DNA of 64,000 bases from Chiua virens. Taxonomy: Eukaryota; Basidiomycota; Agaricomycetes; Boletales; Boletaceae. The DNA lies in assembly GCA_019787685.1 (NCBI GenBank), contig JAHNUO010000012.1, forward strand, positions 1,364,001 through 1,428,000, in the 5' to 3' direction. Under the pieces are notes generated by a model. That model saw only the letters and a program-made list of their open reading frames with translations. It was not told the DNA's origin and made no database searches. The position numbers and the translations under genes are program-made. Positions 25,779 to 41,528 of the stretch are shown here, in pieces (position 1 is the first letter of the stretch; each line of letters opens with the position of its first letter).

Positions 25779-26360
25779 CTTGGAACACAGGGAAGTCAAG
25801 GTAAGACCAAGTCGACACCAGTACTCGCGTATGACAATGCGATCACACGTGAGGTGACACACGCGACCCGTCACGTCACGCAGTGTCTTTTCCTCACGTG
25901 ACGGCTAGTCGTAGGTTATAGACAGATTGCCCCGACGACCTTGGAATGGATTAATTGACGTTCGAATGTTGAACCGTCTTTTTCACTTCAAACCTTCACC
26001 AAAGGTGGGTATCATAAAATGCATGGTACGCACAACGTGACCTCGAAATGCTATTTCGTAAGAGAAGTCGACAAATGAACATCCGTAACCAGTACCGGAC
26101 TAAGCCCATGAAAAAAGAGAGAAACCGAACCAGGGTAGGGATAGAGTATGAAGACACAAGTAGTTGTTTGATTAGCGATATAGCAATGTCACTAGAGATA
26201 AAGCGCGGGAGGTCCGACAAGAAATCCAGTAGAGGAAGCTGGGACCCGGAATAGAATGCACGACAATGACGAACAGGCTGATGTCCAAGATGCTCGACGA
26301 ACACGAAACTCAGTTAACCATGTGTCCATAAACCAGATAAGCCAATAGTGTATGCATGCC
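25779..26360. other. Intergenic between POL2 and the kinase
   Basis: This spans the POL2 promoter and the kinase 3' side. The sequence near 25850-25900 has several CACGTGA/TCACGTG words (25846, 25870 and 25896 region), which could be bHLH or MBF-like binding sites, but this is only a sequence observation. Confidence 0.4.
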
Positions 26361-30259
<3,899 letters not shown>

Positions 30260-30621
30260 TTTGGCATGTAAAATGGAGAGTAAGGTAGTGATAAAGGAAG
30301 GGCGCGGGCACGATAGCCACAAAATAGAAAACAAGGATTCAAGAAAGTGGCAAGTACTTGGTAGTTCGTAGAAGAGCGGACAACTTGTCAAGCCGACGGT
30401 TTGAGGTCAAGAACAAACTTTGCGATGCACGTGGGAACGAGGCACGGATGTGTTCATTCACTAAAACAACAAGTATAGCACTAGCTACGATCACAACTAC
30501 GTATCAACTGTCCAGGCTCATCCAGCATTCTGTCTGATGAACCTTAGTAGTACTAGAAGGAAATTAAGACGACCCGTCATAGATACAACACAACACCAAT
30601 AGGTAATACTTGATAGGTTAA
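30260..30621. other. Intergenic
   Basis: Kinase promoter and 3' flank of the SNARE gene; no gene is seen. Confidence 0.4.
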
Positions 30622-31236
30622 CTATTTGTGTGTTGCTTTGACAATACTGACAACAATGATGACAATGATGATGGCCACTGCAAGGCCTATAATGATACGC
30701 ATCTGCAGACCGAGTCAGCATCCCTGCCTTGCACGACAAGGCAAGCCCACCTTCATATCCTTCCACCTAGCGCCGGCGCGAGTGAACAGGAATTTACAAC
30801 GGGAAACGACAACAAGTGCTTACCACATATTCTGAAATAAGTCAGCCTTTGATCATGCGTGAAGTGGAAAATACTCACCTTGCGCACCCTGTTTGCTCCA
30901 CGACGGAAACCTTGGGCTGAGACGGCCAGGTTGTCTGTTGAAAAGTTCATATTATTCGGGTCACAATGACGAAGAGACTAACCAGTTTTGTCCTGCAATG
31001 AGTCCAGCCGCTCCCCTCTCTCGGCAACCTTTGTGATGTTCTCCCTCATAATGCCGACGGTGTCGTCAATTTGTTGTTGAATGGCTGCAGTTTTGGCATT
31101 GCCTTGTGACCCTGAGGGGTTGGACGACGAGCCATTGCGGGGGAGGTAGGGATCGTAAGGTTCAGACCTAGGGTATGGGGGGTGGAGAACAGACGTCAGA
31201 CTGGATATGAGAAGGGTTGTTCTGAGACACGAACAT
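30622..31236 (-). CDS. SNC1: R-SNARE, synaptobrevin (Snc1/2-like)
   Basis: A vesicle SNARE for fusion of secretory vesicles with the plasma membrane. The protein has a short variable N-terminus ([15 protein letters not shown]), a SNARE motif ([50 protein letters not shown]) with the zero-layer Arg in ERGERL, the juxtamembrane NMWWKDMK, and a C-terminal tail-anchor helix [10 protein letters not shown]...[10 protein letters not shown] ending at 30622. Splicing uses very short exons: 30824-30831 (8 nt) and 30751-30766 (16 nt). The N-terminal start is uncertain: the ATG at 31234-31236 gives [12 protein letters not shown] and joins in frame to SEPYD only through a 34-nt intron, so another start may be used. 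Length of about 120 residues fits the family. Confidence 0.9.
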
Positions 31237-32820
31237 GGCGACTCTGAGTGTCAATAGGAGAGTAAGTGACAGATGAGATGTGTAGCAAGTTTTTTTTGCC
31301 TACCGTACTAGAAGCGAGATGAAAGGAGGCTTGGTAGTGCTGGTGGTTGACTGCGCGGAGTCTGACGAGGCAGTGAGCGCGGGTAACCATGTCACAGCAG
31401 TCGTGTGACGTGTCACACATACCCCTGGACCACCACAATCTATACTGGTATGAGGATCTGAATTTGGAACACCAGCATAATCAGGCCCGAATTCTCGATT
31501 CCCAGTACTTATACTTGACGTTTTGAGTTGACGGCCTAGTAGCCCAAAATCGGACATGGTATTCCTTCGAGATCAGAACTTCAGAAGGACCATGCATTCG
31601 AAGTCCCAAACCAGGCTATAGCGATGCTCTGTATAGTCCAAGGGACACTGGCAAACTGCCTGGACCGGAGGCGCCAAAGAGATTATCCATGAGTTTGCAT
31701 GTTTCTCGGCTATGAAATTTGATGGCTAACATGAATAGGACCACAGCGTAACTAATGGGTTAATGATCTTTACCTTGGCACGAACTGCGACGCCGTCAGT
31801 CGTTCATCGCTCTTATCGGTACACAAATCCCCTTGAAATAGCTTTGAGGGCGCGTTGCTGCAGTGGGTACAAGCAGACAAATGTCCTCTTCTCGTTCAGC
31901 TCAGTGAGGACGAGTCCCTCAGACTATTCCTACGCAAGACCCACGAAATTTGCGTTGGCAACTTGAGGCAGCATACTCAATTAAGGTTCAACAGCTCTTC
32001 TCATACAGGGTCTAATTTTTCTCCGGTGGCGTGTATCACATAAAGTAATAGCCTAGAACCTGTAAGTACAGCCGCATCAGGCGACTGTGTGGTGTCCTTG
32101 ATTTCCGCGTCCTCGGGAACTCACCAAGGATTCCTTCTCTTTGGAAAATTGTCGTGTTCCTCACCAAATGAATTTGCAATTTGACCCCTCCTTTGCAGGG
32201 TTGATGGGTCGCAAGGAGACTCCTATAGTTGGTATGGCGAATTGAATGATGTCGTAGACCTATTCACTAATGCCGATCGGATTAGCTTTGGCTCGCGTTT
32301 TACACAAAAGAACCAGATAAGTAAAGATTAATGTAACAAGGACGGGCACGTCTTCCTACTTACTAAGTTACTTTAGCATCGATCATGTCAACTCACCAGC
32401 AAGTGTTGCTCCGGGGCTCGGAGTCGAATACTCATCGACATCTTTGGGTCGCTTCAGGTGTTCCAAGATTGAAAAATAATTCCCTAAAAACAAAGTTGCG
32501 CTTACACTGAATGCTTACTGGACCTCTGCTTGATGCGCCGTCACTGAAGGCTCCGCGCCAGGAACCACAGGACTGTGGTTCCTGTGAACCTTTCTTTTGC
32601 AACATTTTATTGCGTAATCCTGTAGGTTTCCTTCAGCATGTTCGGTGCGTGAAATTGGCGCAGGTACTAGCATTCGGACACGCCAGTCTAGGGTATGAAT
32701 ATGTATTCACTCCGTCTCTAGGTGTATCGAGCGTGTACGTAATGTGTGGGCACTTGTTCGGACCCAAGGGCAATCCAAGGGCATCTGGGCACTTGACCGG
32801 AACCCTTCAGGTCCGTAAAG
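31237..32820. other. Intergenic, left flank of the membrane-protein array
   Basis: No supported gene. A minus-strand frame at 31300-31557 is open but unrecognised. Parts of 32200-32520 resemble 43365-43800 upstream of array member E (shared words GGCGAATTGAA/GACGAATTGAA, CGGATTAGC/CGGATCAAC and AAACAAAGTTGCGC), so the duplicated unit reaches well upstream of the genes. Confidence 0.5.
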
Positions 32821-32922
32821 TGTGTCGTCATACTCGCCGATTTCCCGCGCCTGTGCGCGGACGCTTTCTAGCCAGATAAGTATTTCCCCATAAGAGCCAA
32901 GAAAGATCGGTTTTATATAAAA
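32821..32922 (+). promoter_or_regulatory. Array member A promoter: conserved block and TATA box
   Basis: The block at 32821-32843 (TGTGTCGTCATACTCGCCGA) recurs with few changes upstream of B, D and E. A TATATAAAA box at 32914-32922 lies about 60 bp before the ATG at 32975. Conservation in otherwise diverged flanks suggests a shared regulatory site. Confidence 0.6.
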
Positions 32923-32974
32923 CGGAACCAGCGCATTCTCGGTTTTTCATAGGCCTTTCTTCCTTTGGGCAACC

Positions 32975-34177
32975 ATGAGCACGTCTGTACCATCCACCAA
33001 TTCTTCATCGCACGGAGGCGTGTTTCAAAACGCATTTTATATCGGAATCAACTTGCAGAACATCTTGTACGGTGAGCCTCTAGAAGCCTTCATGAAACGA
33101 AGCAAATTCACGTTTCGTGTAGGCATCCAGCTAGGCCTCTACTTTGAGACCATAGCGACCTTGTGGAGCGTCAGAAGAGAGAATAAGACATCCTATGTGT
33201 TCTACACTGTTTTCAGCAGCATAATGTTATTTTTGGTCACAGTTTGGATATCCACTGAAGCGTTCTTCACGGAGAAAATGTGGATATTAGATTCCAGCTA
33301 TCCAAGTGGTCCTGATCAGTACTGGAAGGATAACAGCTCGGTCTGGTATATGGATTTGGGAACAACAGCAGCCGTCTTGCTCCAGCTCGTGACAGATGCC
33401 CTTATGGTAAGACATCACAAAGTTATCAGAATATATATCCTTACCTGTTTGGTTCCGATTCTAGATCTACCGCTGTCGGATTATATGGAATAGCTATCGT
33501 GCCATAGTCATTCCTATTATTTTGTGGCTGGCATCCCTTGGTAGGCGATCACCCCATTCTTCCTCGTGTTCTTCACTACATACCCACCCAGTCCTTGGAG
33601 TTCTGGTTGACTGGACCAGCAGTTCCCCAGGGGGCGACTTTTTCGCTGGAATTTCTAGTCAGCTCGGCTTCGCATACTATACTGTTGGGGTCGTCCTGAA
33701 CAGTATCTTGACGTGCATGATCTGTTACCGCATAGTACGGCACGGCAAGGAGGTCCAGAGGTGTCTCGGTCGCGAATATGCAACCCTCTATTTTTCCGTC
33801 GTCATGCTCATTATAGAGTCTGTGTTGCCCTACACAGTCTCTGGCGTTGCTTGGCTGGTGACGTTAGGGATGGGCAGTAAAACGTCGATCGTGTTCTGCG
33901 ATTTGCATATCATGATGATGGTACGAGGACCGCTCTCGCTCTATGCAGGCAGCCTGGCTAATTGATATGTGATAACCAATCTTAGTGTATATCTCCCCAG
34001 ATGTTGATCCTCCGCGTGAGCTTGGGCAGAGCATGGGTCGATAACACGTTCAGGAAACCGGGGTCAACGTTCAAGTTCAGTCTCGGGAGCGGGACGACAC
34101 GAACTTTCGATACAAACGGGGCACAAATGCACGTGCAGACATCGTCTAACGTGTATGTTTCTGACGGCAAAGTGTGA
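32975..34177 (+). CDS. Seven-helix membrane protein, array member A
   Basis: The first of five tandem paralogues; function unknown and no domain name is recognised with certainty. Segments: N-terminus with FQNAFYIGINLQNILYG, helix 2 (VFYTVFSSIMLFLVTVWIS), an outer loop with the family hallmark YWKDNSSVWYMDLGTTAA, a helix running into TDALM-IYRCR, then LVDWTSSSPGGDFFAG, LGFAYYTVGVVLNSILTCMI, ESVLPYTVSGVAWLVTLGM and HIMMM. A final soluble exon from MLILRVSLGRAWVDN carries the conserved C-terminus SNVYVSDGKV. Introns fall after ILYG (51 nt, ends CAG/TAG before GCATC), after TDALM, after WLASL and before MLILRV. Retaining the first intron keeps the frame open, so an unspliced reading adds 17 residues. 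It belongs to the general style of Agaricomycete GPCR-like proteins, but a receptor role is inference. Confidence 0.8.
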
Positions 34178-35234
34178 ATCTGATATGAATACACTAGACG
34201 TGAGGTGATGATAAGTATGTCTGTCAATATAATATGATCCAGTTGAACTGCGACACGTCCGAAGCCTCTGAATACATACTTGTTTTAATTTTCATCGTGC
34301 TTTATGGGGTCGCTCAGTGACGATAAGTCATTAGATTCTTTATTGTCCGGCTGGGCCCCATATGATGGCCCTTATCAGACATTACATGCGCGTGTACTAC
34401 GGAGTTCCTTTAGATGACAATATATACCAAGTTCATCTGATGCCAGCTCGAATAGCCGAGCAAAATCCTGCGTGAGGTTATGTTGGAAGTTATTAGATAT
34501 GAACTAGCTCCAGTCTGTGTGTCCGTTCGTTTCGGATGGGCCAGTCACTCGTCACGTCACGTAAGTCATCCTGAACGTTTGAATTTATAATCATATCGCA
34601 AGAAATGATGACCCTCGTATTGCATGCGTCGAGAGTGCAAACGTGGAAAGTGACTCAGAGGAGGATACTTGCATCAAGACGAATCAAGCAAGGAAACCGG
34701 AGTGGCAGCGAGGAGACCGAGAAGGAAAGTGGTAAGCATGCCAAATCACTCACCCAAAGCTATCATGCTTCGTAGTCTCTTCCTTGAGTTGATATGTAGA
34801 ATTCAAAAGATGATATTACGGGTCGCAAGCCTTAGGGGGCTAACCGGGACAAGGAAACAAAAAGTTGCGTCCACTGGACCGAATGTGTACTTCCCAGATC
34901 TCTGTTGGCAGTGTTTAGGCTCCCGCTCATATACATGCGTGGTTAATCGATTCTCAAGGTTGTCAGGACCCAGGAACGCGCCCATTACCATGAGCTCATG
35001 TCTCGGGAGTTTTTCTCATCGTCTGGGTTTCTCTGATGTTTCTACGTGGAAGAATCTTATCAAGTCATGATTCTTTTGCCAGCGGCAAGTTCTGTGCAGA
35101 AATTCCGTGAATACGGACTCGAGGACTCGGTGGCGTTCGAACTATCTACACGTAACACCACATCTCGACTCAAGTTCGTCGGGACTCCGGGTCTCTAAGG
35201 AGACTCGTCTCTTTACCCTTCAGCTCCCGATGGG
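34178..35234. other. Spacer between array members A and B
   Basis: About 1.1 kb without a supported gene. The sequence around 34545-34590 (CGTAAGTCATCCTGAACGTTTGAA) resembles 43160-43190 upstream of member E, which supports segmental duplication. Confidence 0.45.
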
Positions 35235-35256
35235 TGTGTCGTCACGCTCATCGAAT
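35235..35256 (+). promoter_or_regulatory. Conserved upstream block of array member B
   Basis: TGTGTCGTCACGCTCATCGA matches the block upstream of A at almost the same distance from the start codon (about 153 bp here, 154 bp for A). No clear TATA box was found for B. Confidence 0.5.
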
Positions 35257-35387
35257 CATACTCTCGCATTTTGTCGTTGCTTATTCAGTCCAGAACATTC
35301 CCTGAGCAAGCAAAGGAACTTGCGGGCGATAAGTATGAGTCGGTGTCTGTTCTGCAGCCTCTAGGCCGTTTCTTCCCTTGATTAACC

Positions 35388-36587
35388 ATGATTGCATCCA
35401 AGATATCCTTTAATTCTTCAGGAACCGGATACGTGCTCCAAAGGTCATTCTATATTGGGATCACCATCACCAATATCCTGTATGGTGCGCTATCTCATTC
35501 GTCTCCGCGAGACGAAAAATATTCAGAATTTCGTTCAGGCATCGAGTTACTCCTCTACTTTGAGACCATGCGAATCCTATTGACCACCAGAAGAACGAGC
35601 AAGAAGTCCAGTGTGTTCTACCTGGTATTCAACAACGTGATCCTGGTTTTGGTTACGATCTGGGTAGCCACCCAGGCACTGTTTGGGGAAGAAATTTGGA
35701 TCCTAGATGCCCGATATCCAGGGAACCCTGACCAGTATTGGGATGCCAGAAGCTCGACCTGTTACATGGATTGTGGGACAACGGCAGCCGTCTTGCTGCA
35801 GCTCATGACAGACGCCCTCATGGTAAGACACGACAGGATGTCAGAATGTATAACAAGTAGTTATTGATTGCTTCTAGATCTACCGATGTCAGGTTATATG
35901 GGCTGGTTATCGGGTTATCATCGTTCCTCTCATTCTGTGGCTTGCTACCCTCGGTAAGCATCATGACGGTACTTCCTTGCGGTTTCTCGGATTCACTACG
36001 AGACAGTCTTGGGAATTTTACTTGACTGGACTGTCAGCTCACCAGGAGACGACGATTTCACCTTTTCTTCCCGACTTTCTTTTGCATATTATACTGTCGC
36101 GGTCTTCCTAAATATCACCGTAACGTGCCTGATTTGTTACCGCATATTGCGGCACGGTCGGGAGGCTAAAGAACACCTTGGCCACGAATATGCGAGGCTG
36201 TATTTCACCATCGTTACTCTCATCGTCGAGTGTGTCTTTCCATACACGTTCACCGGCATTGCTTTCTTGGTGTCGTTGGGGATTGGCAGTTTGACGTCAA
36301 TTGCGTTCATCTCTGTGTATATCTCGATGATGGTACGTACACCCTGCGTATAAATGGCCAGGCTAACCAGAACGCGTGTTAAATCATAGTGCATATCTCC
36401 CCAGATGCTGATCCTCCACATAATCATGGGGAAGGCACGGGAGAATGATACCTCCGGGCAGTCGGGCTCATCGCTGAAGTTCAGTCCCCAGAGCATCGAG
36501 ACAACGACACAACCATTCGGCCCAAACGGTGCGATAATTCATGTTCAAACGGTGTCGAACGTGTACTTCTCGGCTGACAAAGTCTAA
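35388..36587 (+). CDS. Seven-helix membrane protein, array member B
   Basis: A paralogue of A with the same exon plan. The start at 35388 gives MIASKISFNSSGTGYVLQ, then FYIGITITNILYG, a 54-nt intron, IELLLYFETMRILLTTRR, LVTIWVATQALFGEEIWILD, YWDARSSTCYMDCGTTAA, TDALM-IYRCQVIWAGYR, ILLDWTVSSPGDDDF, FAYYTVAVFLNITVTCLICY, ECVFPYTFTGIAFLVSLGIG and the terminal exon MLILHIIMGKARENDT ending SNVYFSADKV at 36587. It is the most diverged array member (Cys for Trp in the CYMDCG hallmark). All helices and splice sites look intact. Confidence 0.78.
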
Positions 36588-37620
36588 ATGTATGCGCATA
36601 GTTGACAGTGACGAGATTGACTGTGGGTCAAAGAGGGCTGAGCCAGCCAACGACCCGCCCACTGAGAGGCTGGCCTCCGTTTCTTCGTCGGACATAGCGA
36701 TGAACGTTTGAAGTTTGAACTATGGTCCTGTTGGCCGTACATATAGACAATGTGTAAGATTATTGATTGCGCTGGACAGAGATTATATGCAGAAACCGTC
36801 AGTGTAAACGGAGGTATGTGCCGAGCCTTGGTGATACGATGGAGGAAACCATGCAGGCAGACGATGGCCAACCCAAAGACAAGCAAAAATTCGGGTATTT
36901 CGCGTCTTTTGAGAAGCTATGTTTGGTTGGTGGCTTGGTGGATGGCTTTTCTCACTAAAAATGAGGTACTATCTTGATCAGGTGCTCGTGACGTTGAGTG
37001 AGCGTGGTGAAGCCACTGACCCGGATCTGAGGAGTCGCGGTGTTCTGATCTAGAAGTTCGGAGGAAGCGCTTCACCGTCCTTCCACTTATTTCATCTGAG
37101 ACCGTATTACACAATAAACCTGGTACTACAGATTGGAGTCTTGTCCCAGACCGTGCAAGCACACATCTGAAATCATCAGTCTATGGCTTCAGGCTATTGT
37201 CAACAGTTACATCCGTTTGATACTGGGGTTGGCAAGAGGATCCCGGGAGTGCGTAAACGATCAGTTAGGATATGATCATTGATCAAGCCAGTGCGCTTTG
37301 ACCACGAATTTCCACGACAACTTGGAGTGGGAAGAAGTTGAAGGCTGGCCGTGTGAGTCACTAGGAAGATAAATAATAGAGTTGATAGTTTCTTTTTGCA
37401 GGGAACTCCCTGTGTGAGTCCCTTGAGGCTTGAATTTACCCTTTTTGTCTGTCTGTCCGTTCCTAACAATTTCCTTGCGTAATCAATCTAAAATTGACCT
37501 TGAACGCGACGAGTGTGCTCAACTTATCCTTATCTGACTTTTCATCGGGACTCCCGATGGAAGTATCGCTTTTTACCTCTCAGACCACGTAAGGAATATA
37601 CTTTTTTACGGCTTCTTGTG
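36588..37620. other. Spacer between array members B and C
   Basis: No supported gene. Open frames at 36584-36886 and 37200-37469 (minus) carry no recognisable features. Confidence 0.4.
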
Positions 37621-37667
37621 TTATCTGGTTCAGATCCTCTCACAGGAGATCCACGAAGGCTTTTGAT

Positions 37668-37675
37668 GATATAAG
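37668..37675 (+). promoter_or_regulatory. TATA box of array member C
   Basis: GATATAAG lies about 50 bp before the ATG at 37723 and follows GGTTCAGATCCTCTCACAGG, which resembles GGTTCGGATCCTTCCCCAGC before the TATA box of member E. Confidence 0.5.
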
Positions 37676-37722
37676 ATGAGGTGTGCTCACGACATTTTTA
37701 CGACTCTCTCCCTTGGAAGACC

Positions 37723-38932
37723 ATGACCGCATCTGATCCATCATCACATTCATCATCACACGGAAGCGTGTTCCAAAATTCGTTTTACATCGGTAACAAC
37801 TTGGAGAACATCCTGTATGGTGAGCCTCCCAGTGCCTCTGCAGATCCGAGGGTGCTTAGATTAATACAGGCATTGAGCTAGTGCTCTACTTCAAGACCAT
37901 GAGAGTCTTGTTGACCGCCACCGGAAGAGCTCGCAAGCGATCCAATATATTCTACGTGGCGTTTAGTAGTATTATGTTATTCTTGGTGACGATCTGGGTA
38001 GCTTCAGGAGCGATTTTCGGGGAGAAAATGTGGATAATAGATGCTCGTTATCCAGGTGGCCTTGACCAGTACTGGAAGACAAATATTTCAGTCTGGTATA
38101 TGGATTGTGGGACAACGGCAGTCATCTTGCTCCAACTAATGACGGACGGCCTTATGGTAAGATTTGAACGAGGATGTCAGAATGTACGCTCACGCGTTTG
38201 GTTTATTCTAGATTTATCGCTGTCGGGTTGTATGGAATAGCCATCGGGTCATTGTCATTCCTATTCTTTTGTGGCTGATTAGCTTCGGTAAGCATCATTC
38301 CTCGCTCCCTTGTAGTCTCTTGATTCTATATTCAGTTAGCTCTGGGAATCACAGTTGACTGGGCCACCAGTACCCCAGGAGGCGACTTCTTCACTGGTCT
38401 TGCTTCCCAACTTGGATTCGCATACTACACTATCTCGGTCGTCCTAAACACGACCTTGACGTGCATGATATGTTACCGCATGGTGCGGCACGGCAAAGAG
38501 GTCCAGCAACTTCTCGGTTATGAATACGCGTCCCTGTATTTCTCCGTCGTGACGCTCATCGTAGAGTCTGTGCTACCCTACACGGTCACAGGTATCGCTT
38601 TCTTGGTGTCGTTGGGGATAAGCAGTTCGACGTCAATTGGGTTCGTCTCTGTGTATTTTCTGATGATGGTATGTAGACTAGTCCCGTCTTTTCACCGACA
38701 ACTCTGGTTCAACAACCCCCGTGATGTATCATAGTGCATATCACCGCAGATGCTGATCCTCCGCGTAATCACGAGGAAAGCATGGGACGATCACACGTTC
38801 AGGCAACCGGGGTCGACGCTCAAGTTCAGTCCCGAGAGCACAGGGACAACGACACTGCCATTCAACACTAACGAGACAAAAACTCCTCTGCAGACATTGT
38901 CGAACGTGTATCTTCCGGAGAGCAAAGTATGA
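37723..38932 (+). CDS. Seven-helix membrane protein, array member C
   Basis: A paralogue of A. Exon 1 is MTASDPSSHSSSHGSVFQ followed by NSFYIGNNLENILYG. The next intron is 50 nt and contains an in-frame stop, so here splicing is required; after it come IELVLYFKTMRVLLTATGRA, VAFSSIMLFLVTIWVASGAI, YWKTNISVWYMDCGTTAVIL, TDGLM-IYRCRVVWNSHR, DWATSTPGGDFFTGLAS, LGFAYYTISVVLNTTLTCMI, ESVLPYTVTGIAFLVSLGIS and the terminal exon MLILRVITRKAWDDHTF ending SNVYLPESKV at 38932. The apparent break at 37880 disappears once the intron is recognised. All parts look functional. Confidence 0.78.
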
Positions 38933-39690
38933 CATTCATTTCATCAAGTAAGGATGATACTCACATGCATATCCATATCACATTTTGTACGTATACCATG
39001 ATACGTTGTGCGGTAGGACTGTTCAGTTGTAAGTTAGATCAACTTAGATGGGTAATCACAGCCTGAGATCAAGCGTGTACGTCCAATGGGACCAATGGGT
39101 AGTGCTAGTGATTACGTGAGGAGCAAGAGTCAGCATGTCAATGATCGCATACTTAAGTGTGTAAGGGATCTGAATCACACCGGCCCATCGCTGACCACGT
39201 GAAAATATCAACTGACACCTTTTTCGCAGTTTACCGAAGGAAACGAGAGAGGTACACATATATACCAAACTTGTCTTTGGAACTTGAAGGTCACACCGAA
39301 AGCTATTAGCTGCCATAACTTGAAAACGCCTGTGGGTCACTTCAAGTCGTGCCGCATGCACTAGGTACAAATTTCCTTATCAGTTACATGGGGGTTGATG
39401 AAGAGTCATTTGTCCAATTTGTTGATGGAATACTAGGTTTCACTTTGCAGGCGCGGCAATGACATAAGTATCCTGGGATTTTTCCGTTTCCCATTTCTAT
39501 TTCTGGTATAATCTTGTGCTAAGCTCAAACTTGGTTTTCAAGTACTGTAGTATGTATGTCCGCAGTCGAGACGGAATTATTTGGAGTGTGTCAAGCGTGT
39601 ACGTACTAATGGGTCGTCTTCTAGTTCTTCTCTACTTTTTATCTAGACGCCCCATTGTGACTCAATGTTTAAATCCACCATAAGGTACGA
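38933..39690. other. Spacer between array members C and D
   Basis: No supported gene. The minus frame at 39056-39370 is open but unrecognised. Confidence 0.4.
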
Positions 39691-39750
39691 ATTTCGTCAC
39701 ACTCGCCGATCGGCAATGACCCTCCGGTTCTGACACTACCAGGATATAAG
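39691..39750 (+). promoter_or_regulatory. Array member D promoter: conserved block and TATA box
   Basis: ATTTCGTCACACTCGCCGAT at 39691-39710 matches the block upstream of A, B and E. GATATAAG at 39743-39750 lies about 50 bp before the start codon. The block-to-ATG distance (about 108 bp) is shorter than in the other copies. Confidence 0.55.
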
Positions 39751-40166
39751 ACTGACGATGATTACTCTCTCGATCCTTCACTACCTCTTTCCCCCCTTAT
39801 GATCATGACTGCATATGGATCATTATCGGAAAACGCATCAAACGGCGAACTATTCCAAGACTCTTTTTACATCGGGATCAACTTGGAGAACATCCTGTAT
39901 GGTGAGCTTCCCGATGATGGCCATCACAAAGCGAGGTATGCTTAAGGATTCATCCAGGCATCGAGCTTTTCCTCTACTTCAAGACGATGTGGATTTTGTG
40001 GACCAGAAGAACGTACAAGAAATCCAATACATTTTATACGGTGTTCAACAGCGTGATGTTGATCTTGGTTACAATCTGGGTAGCCACCCAAGCCTTATTT
40101 GGCGAAAAAATGTGGATATTGGATGTTCGATTCCCCGGGGGTCCTGACGAATATTGGAATACCAAC

Positions 40167-40293
40167 TGTTGGAGATCACAATCTCGATTAGTAATAGGTA
40201 CAGCCATCGCTTACGTAACCGTAGGTACACCGTTCAGTTGTACCGTAGTTTCTCTATTGAAGTGACTATATACACACATTTAGTGTTTTTACA
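40167..40293 (+). repeat. 5' long terminal repeat
   Basis: This 127-bp LTR is identical to the 3' copy at 41780-41906. A TATA-like GACTATATACAC near its 3' end could start transcription. Confidence 0.93.
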
Positions 40294-40310
40294 GGTTATG
40301 AGCCCTTGTA

Positions 40311-41528
40311 GTGCTTAAATCCCCCCACCCTCCCAGTCACTCACCAGAAGCCAACATGGACCCTTCCGACTCCGTCGAACTACTCCCGGACGGAAGCAAT
40401 TGGCTCGAATGGCGCATAGCCATCGCTGTTGAAACAACAAGCAAGAAGGGCGCAAAAACGCACGGGAGAAAAACGGCAGCCGCAGCAAGAGTACCGGGTA
40501 TGGGGCCCCCGGACCAGACTGACGACATAAGACCCGCATCCCCAGCGAGCAGCCCCGCGCGATCCCAGCCAGTCGAAACGACCGCCACGACGCACGTAAG
40601 GACGCCGCCGCGCACAGCCGCATCGAGCGGAAAGAGCCACGGAAGTGCAGGACAGGTCAGGACAGCGGGGAGAGAGAGCGTCAACGAGGTCAACGGGCAT
40701 GGTGGAGCCCAAGCGACCAACGACGACTCGCCACGTCAAGCGCCTGCCAAGCGCATCGACGAAACCACAACAGCAAATGGCACGGATACGTCGGCAGACA
40801 CGACCACTGCCAAGACGACAGCAGGCGCGTCAGCAGACGCAGCCGCACCCAATAGCATGCCCAGCATGTCGCCCGAGGGGGAGCGACACCGTCATGACAC
40901 GGCCGACAACGCTGGAGCAGCCAGCGGTCAACACCGCAACACACTGCCAGACAACGCAAGCGCACGATGCGCGCCGCACGCGCACGACGACGAAGGGCCC
41001 GGGCACTACCCAGACGCTCTGAATGAGGGGGAGCGTACTGAGACACCCCAGACGGCATCGACTGAGGGGGAGCGGACGAGCGCACACGCTCACGAGCAAT
41101 CGATACCGCCTGACGAAGAAAACAGTCAGCGCGACAGAACGATCGATGAAGACTCACCCGGAGATCCTCAAAAGCGAACCGGAAGCGATGGGAGTGGCCA
41201 AAGGATGGATAGCGCAACGAGCGGCGCACGCCACGGCTCGAAACGAGTCAGAACGCGGTCGCTAGCTGGACAGCAACATCAGTCCGAATGGAACAAAGAC
41301 AAGATAGGAGCGAACGTACCAGCACCATCCACACCATCTCCTAACCATACCCGACGTCCCCTCCATCATCCGAATCCGCCGCGTCGCCGAGGACGAACGA
41401 AAACGCGAACTAGCCGAATCAGCCGGCACCATACGAGCGGAATCGCTCACCTGGCCATACGGTCGCACCAAGACCGACCCGGACGCCCAGAACGCGTCGT
41501 ATATAGCCTACACGAGCCACGGGAATGA
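40311..41528 (+). CDS. Gag-like ORF of the LTR element, no pol
   Basis: A 405-codon open frame fills most of the element. The second ATG (40356) gives MDPSDSVELLPDGSNWLEWR, whose L-x-D/G-G-S-N-W-x-x-W pattern resembles the N-terminus of Ty1/Copia Gag proteins. The rest is very hydrophilic and low in complexity (Thr, Ala, Asp, Arg, His rich), with three repeats of the EGER unit. No CCHC zinc knuckle, protease, integrase or reverse transcriptase motif is seen. In another frame, about 41306-41772 also reads like protein (RRVAEDERKRELAESAGTIR then WPYGRTKTDPDAQNASYIAY) and runs up to the polypurine tract, so a frameshift or splice could join the two. Whether either product is made is unknown. Confidence 0.6.
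   Translation: MLKSPHPPSHSPEANMDPSDSVELLPDGSNWLEWRIAIAVETTSKKGAKTHGRKTAAAARVPGMGPPDQTDDIRPASPASSPARSQPVETTATTHVRTPPRTAASSGKSHGSAGQVRTAGRESVNEVNGHGGAQATNDDSPRQAPAKRIDETTTANGTDTSADTTTAKTTAGASADAAAPNSMPSMSPEGERHRHDTADNAGAASGQHRNTLPDNASARCAPHAHDDEGPGHYPDALNEGERTETPQTASTEGERTSAHAHEQSIPPDEENSQRDRTIDEDSPGDPQKRTGSDGSGQRMDSATSGARHGSKRVRTRSLAGQQHQSEWNKDKIGANVPAPSTPSPNHTRRPLHHPNPPRRRGRTKTRTSRISRHHTSGIAHLAIRSHQDRPGRPERVVYSLHEPRE

Noticed and set aside
25426..25901. Open plus-strand frames opposite the POL2 N-terminus
   Set aside because: They are shadows created by the GC-rich RGG codons on the other strand.
37861..37885. Apparent frameshift pseudogenisation of array member C (and the same region of D)
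   Set aside because: All five copies share a donor after ILYG and an acceptor before GCAT; with the intron removed, C is intact.
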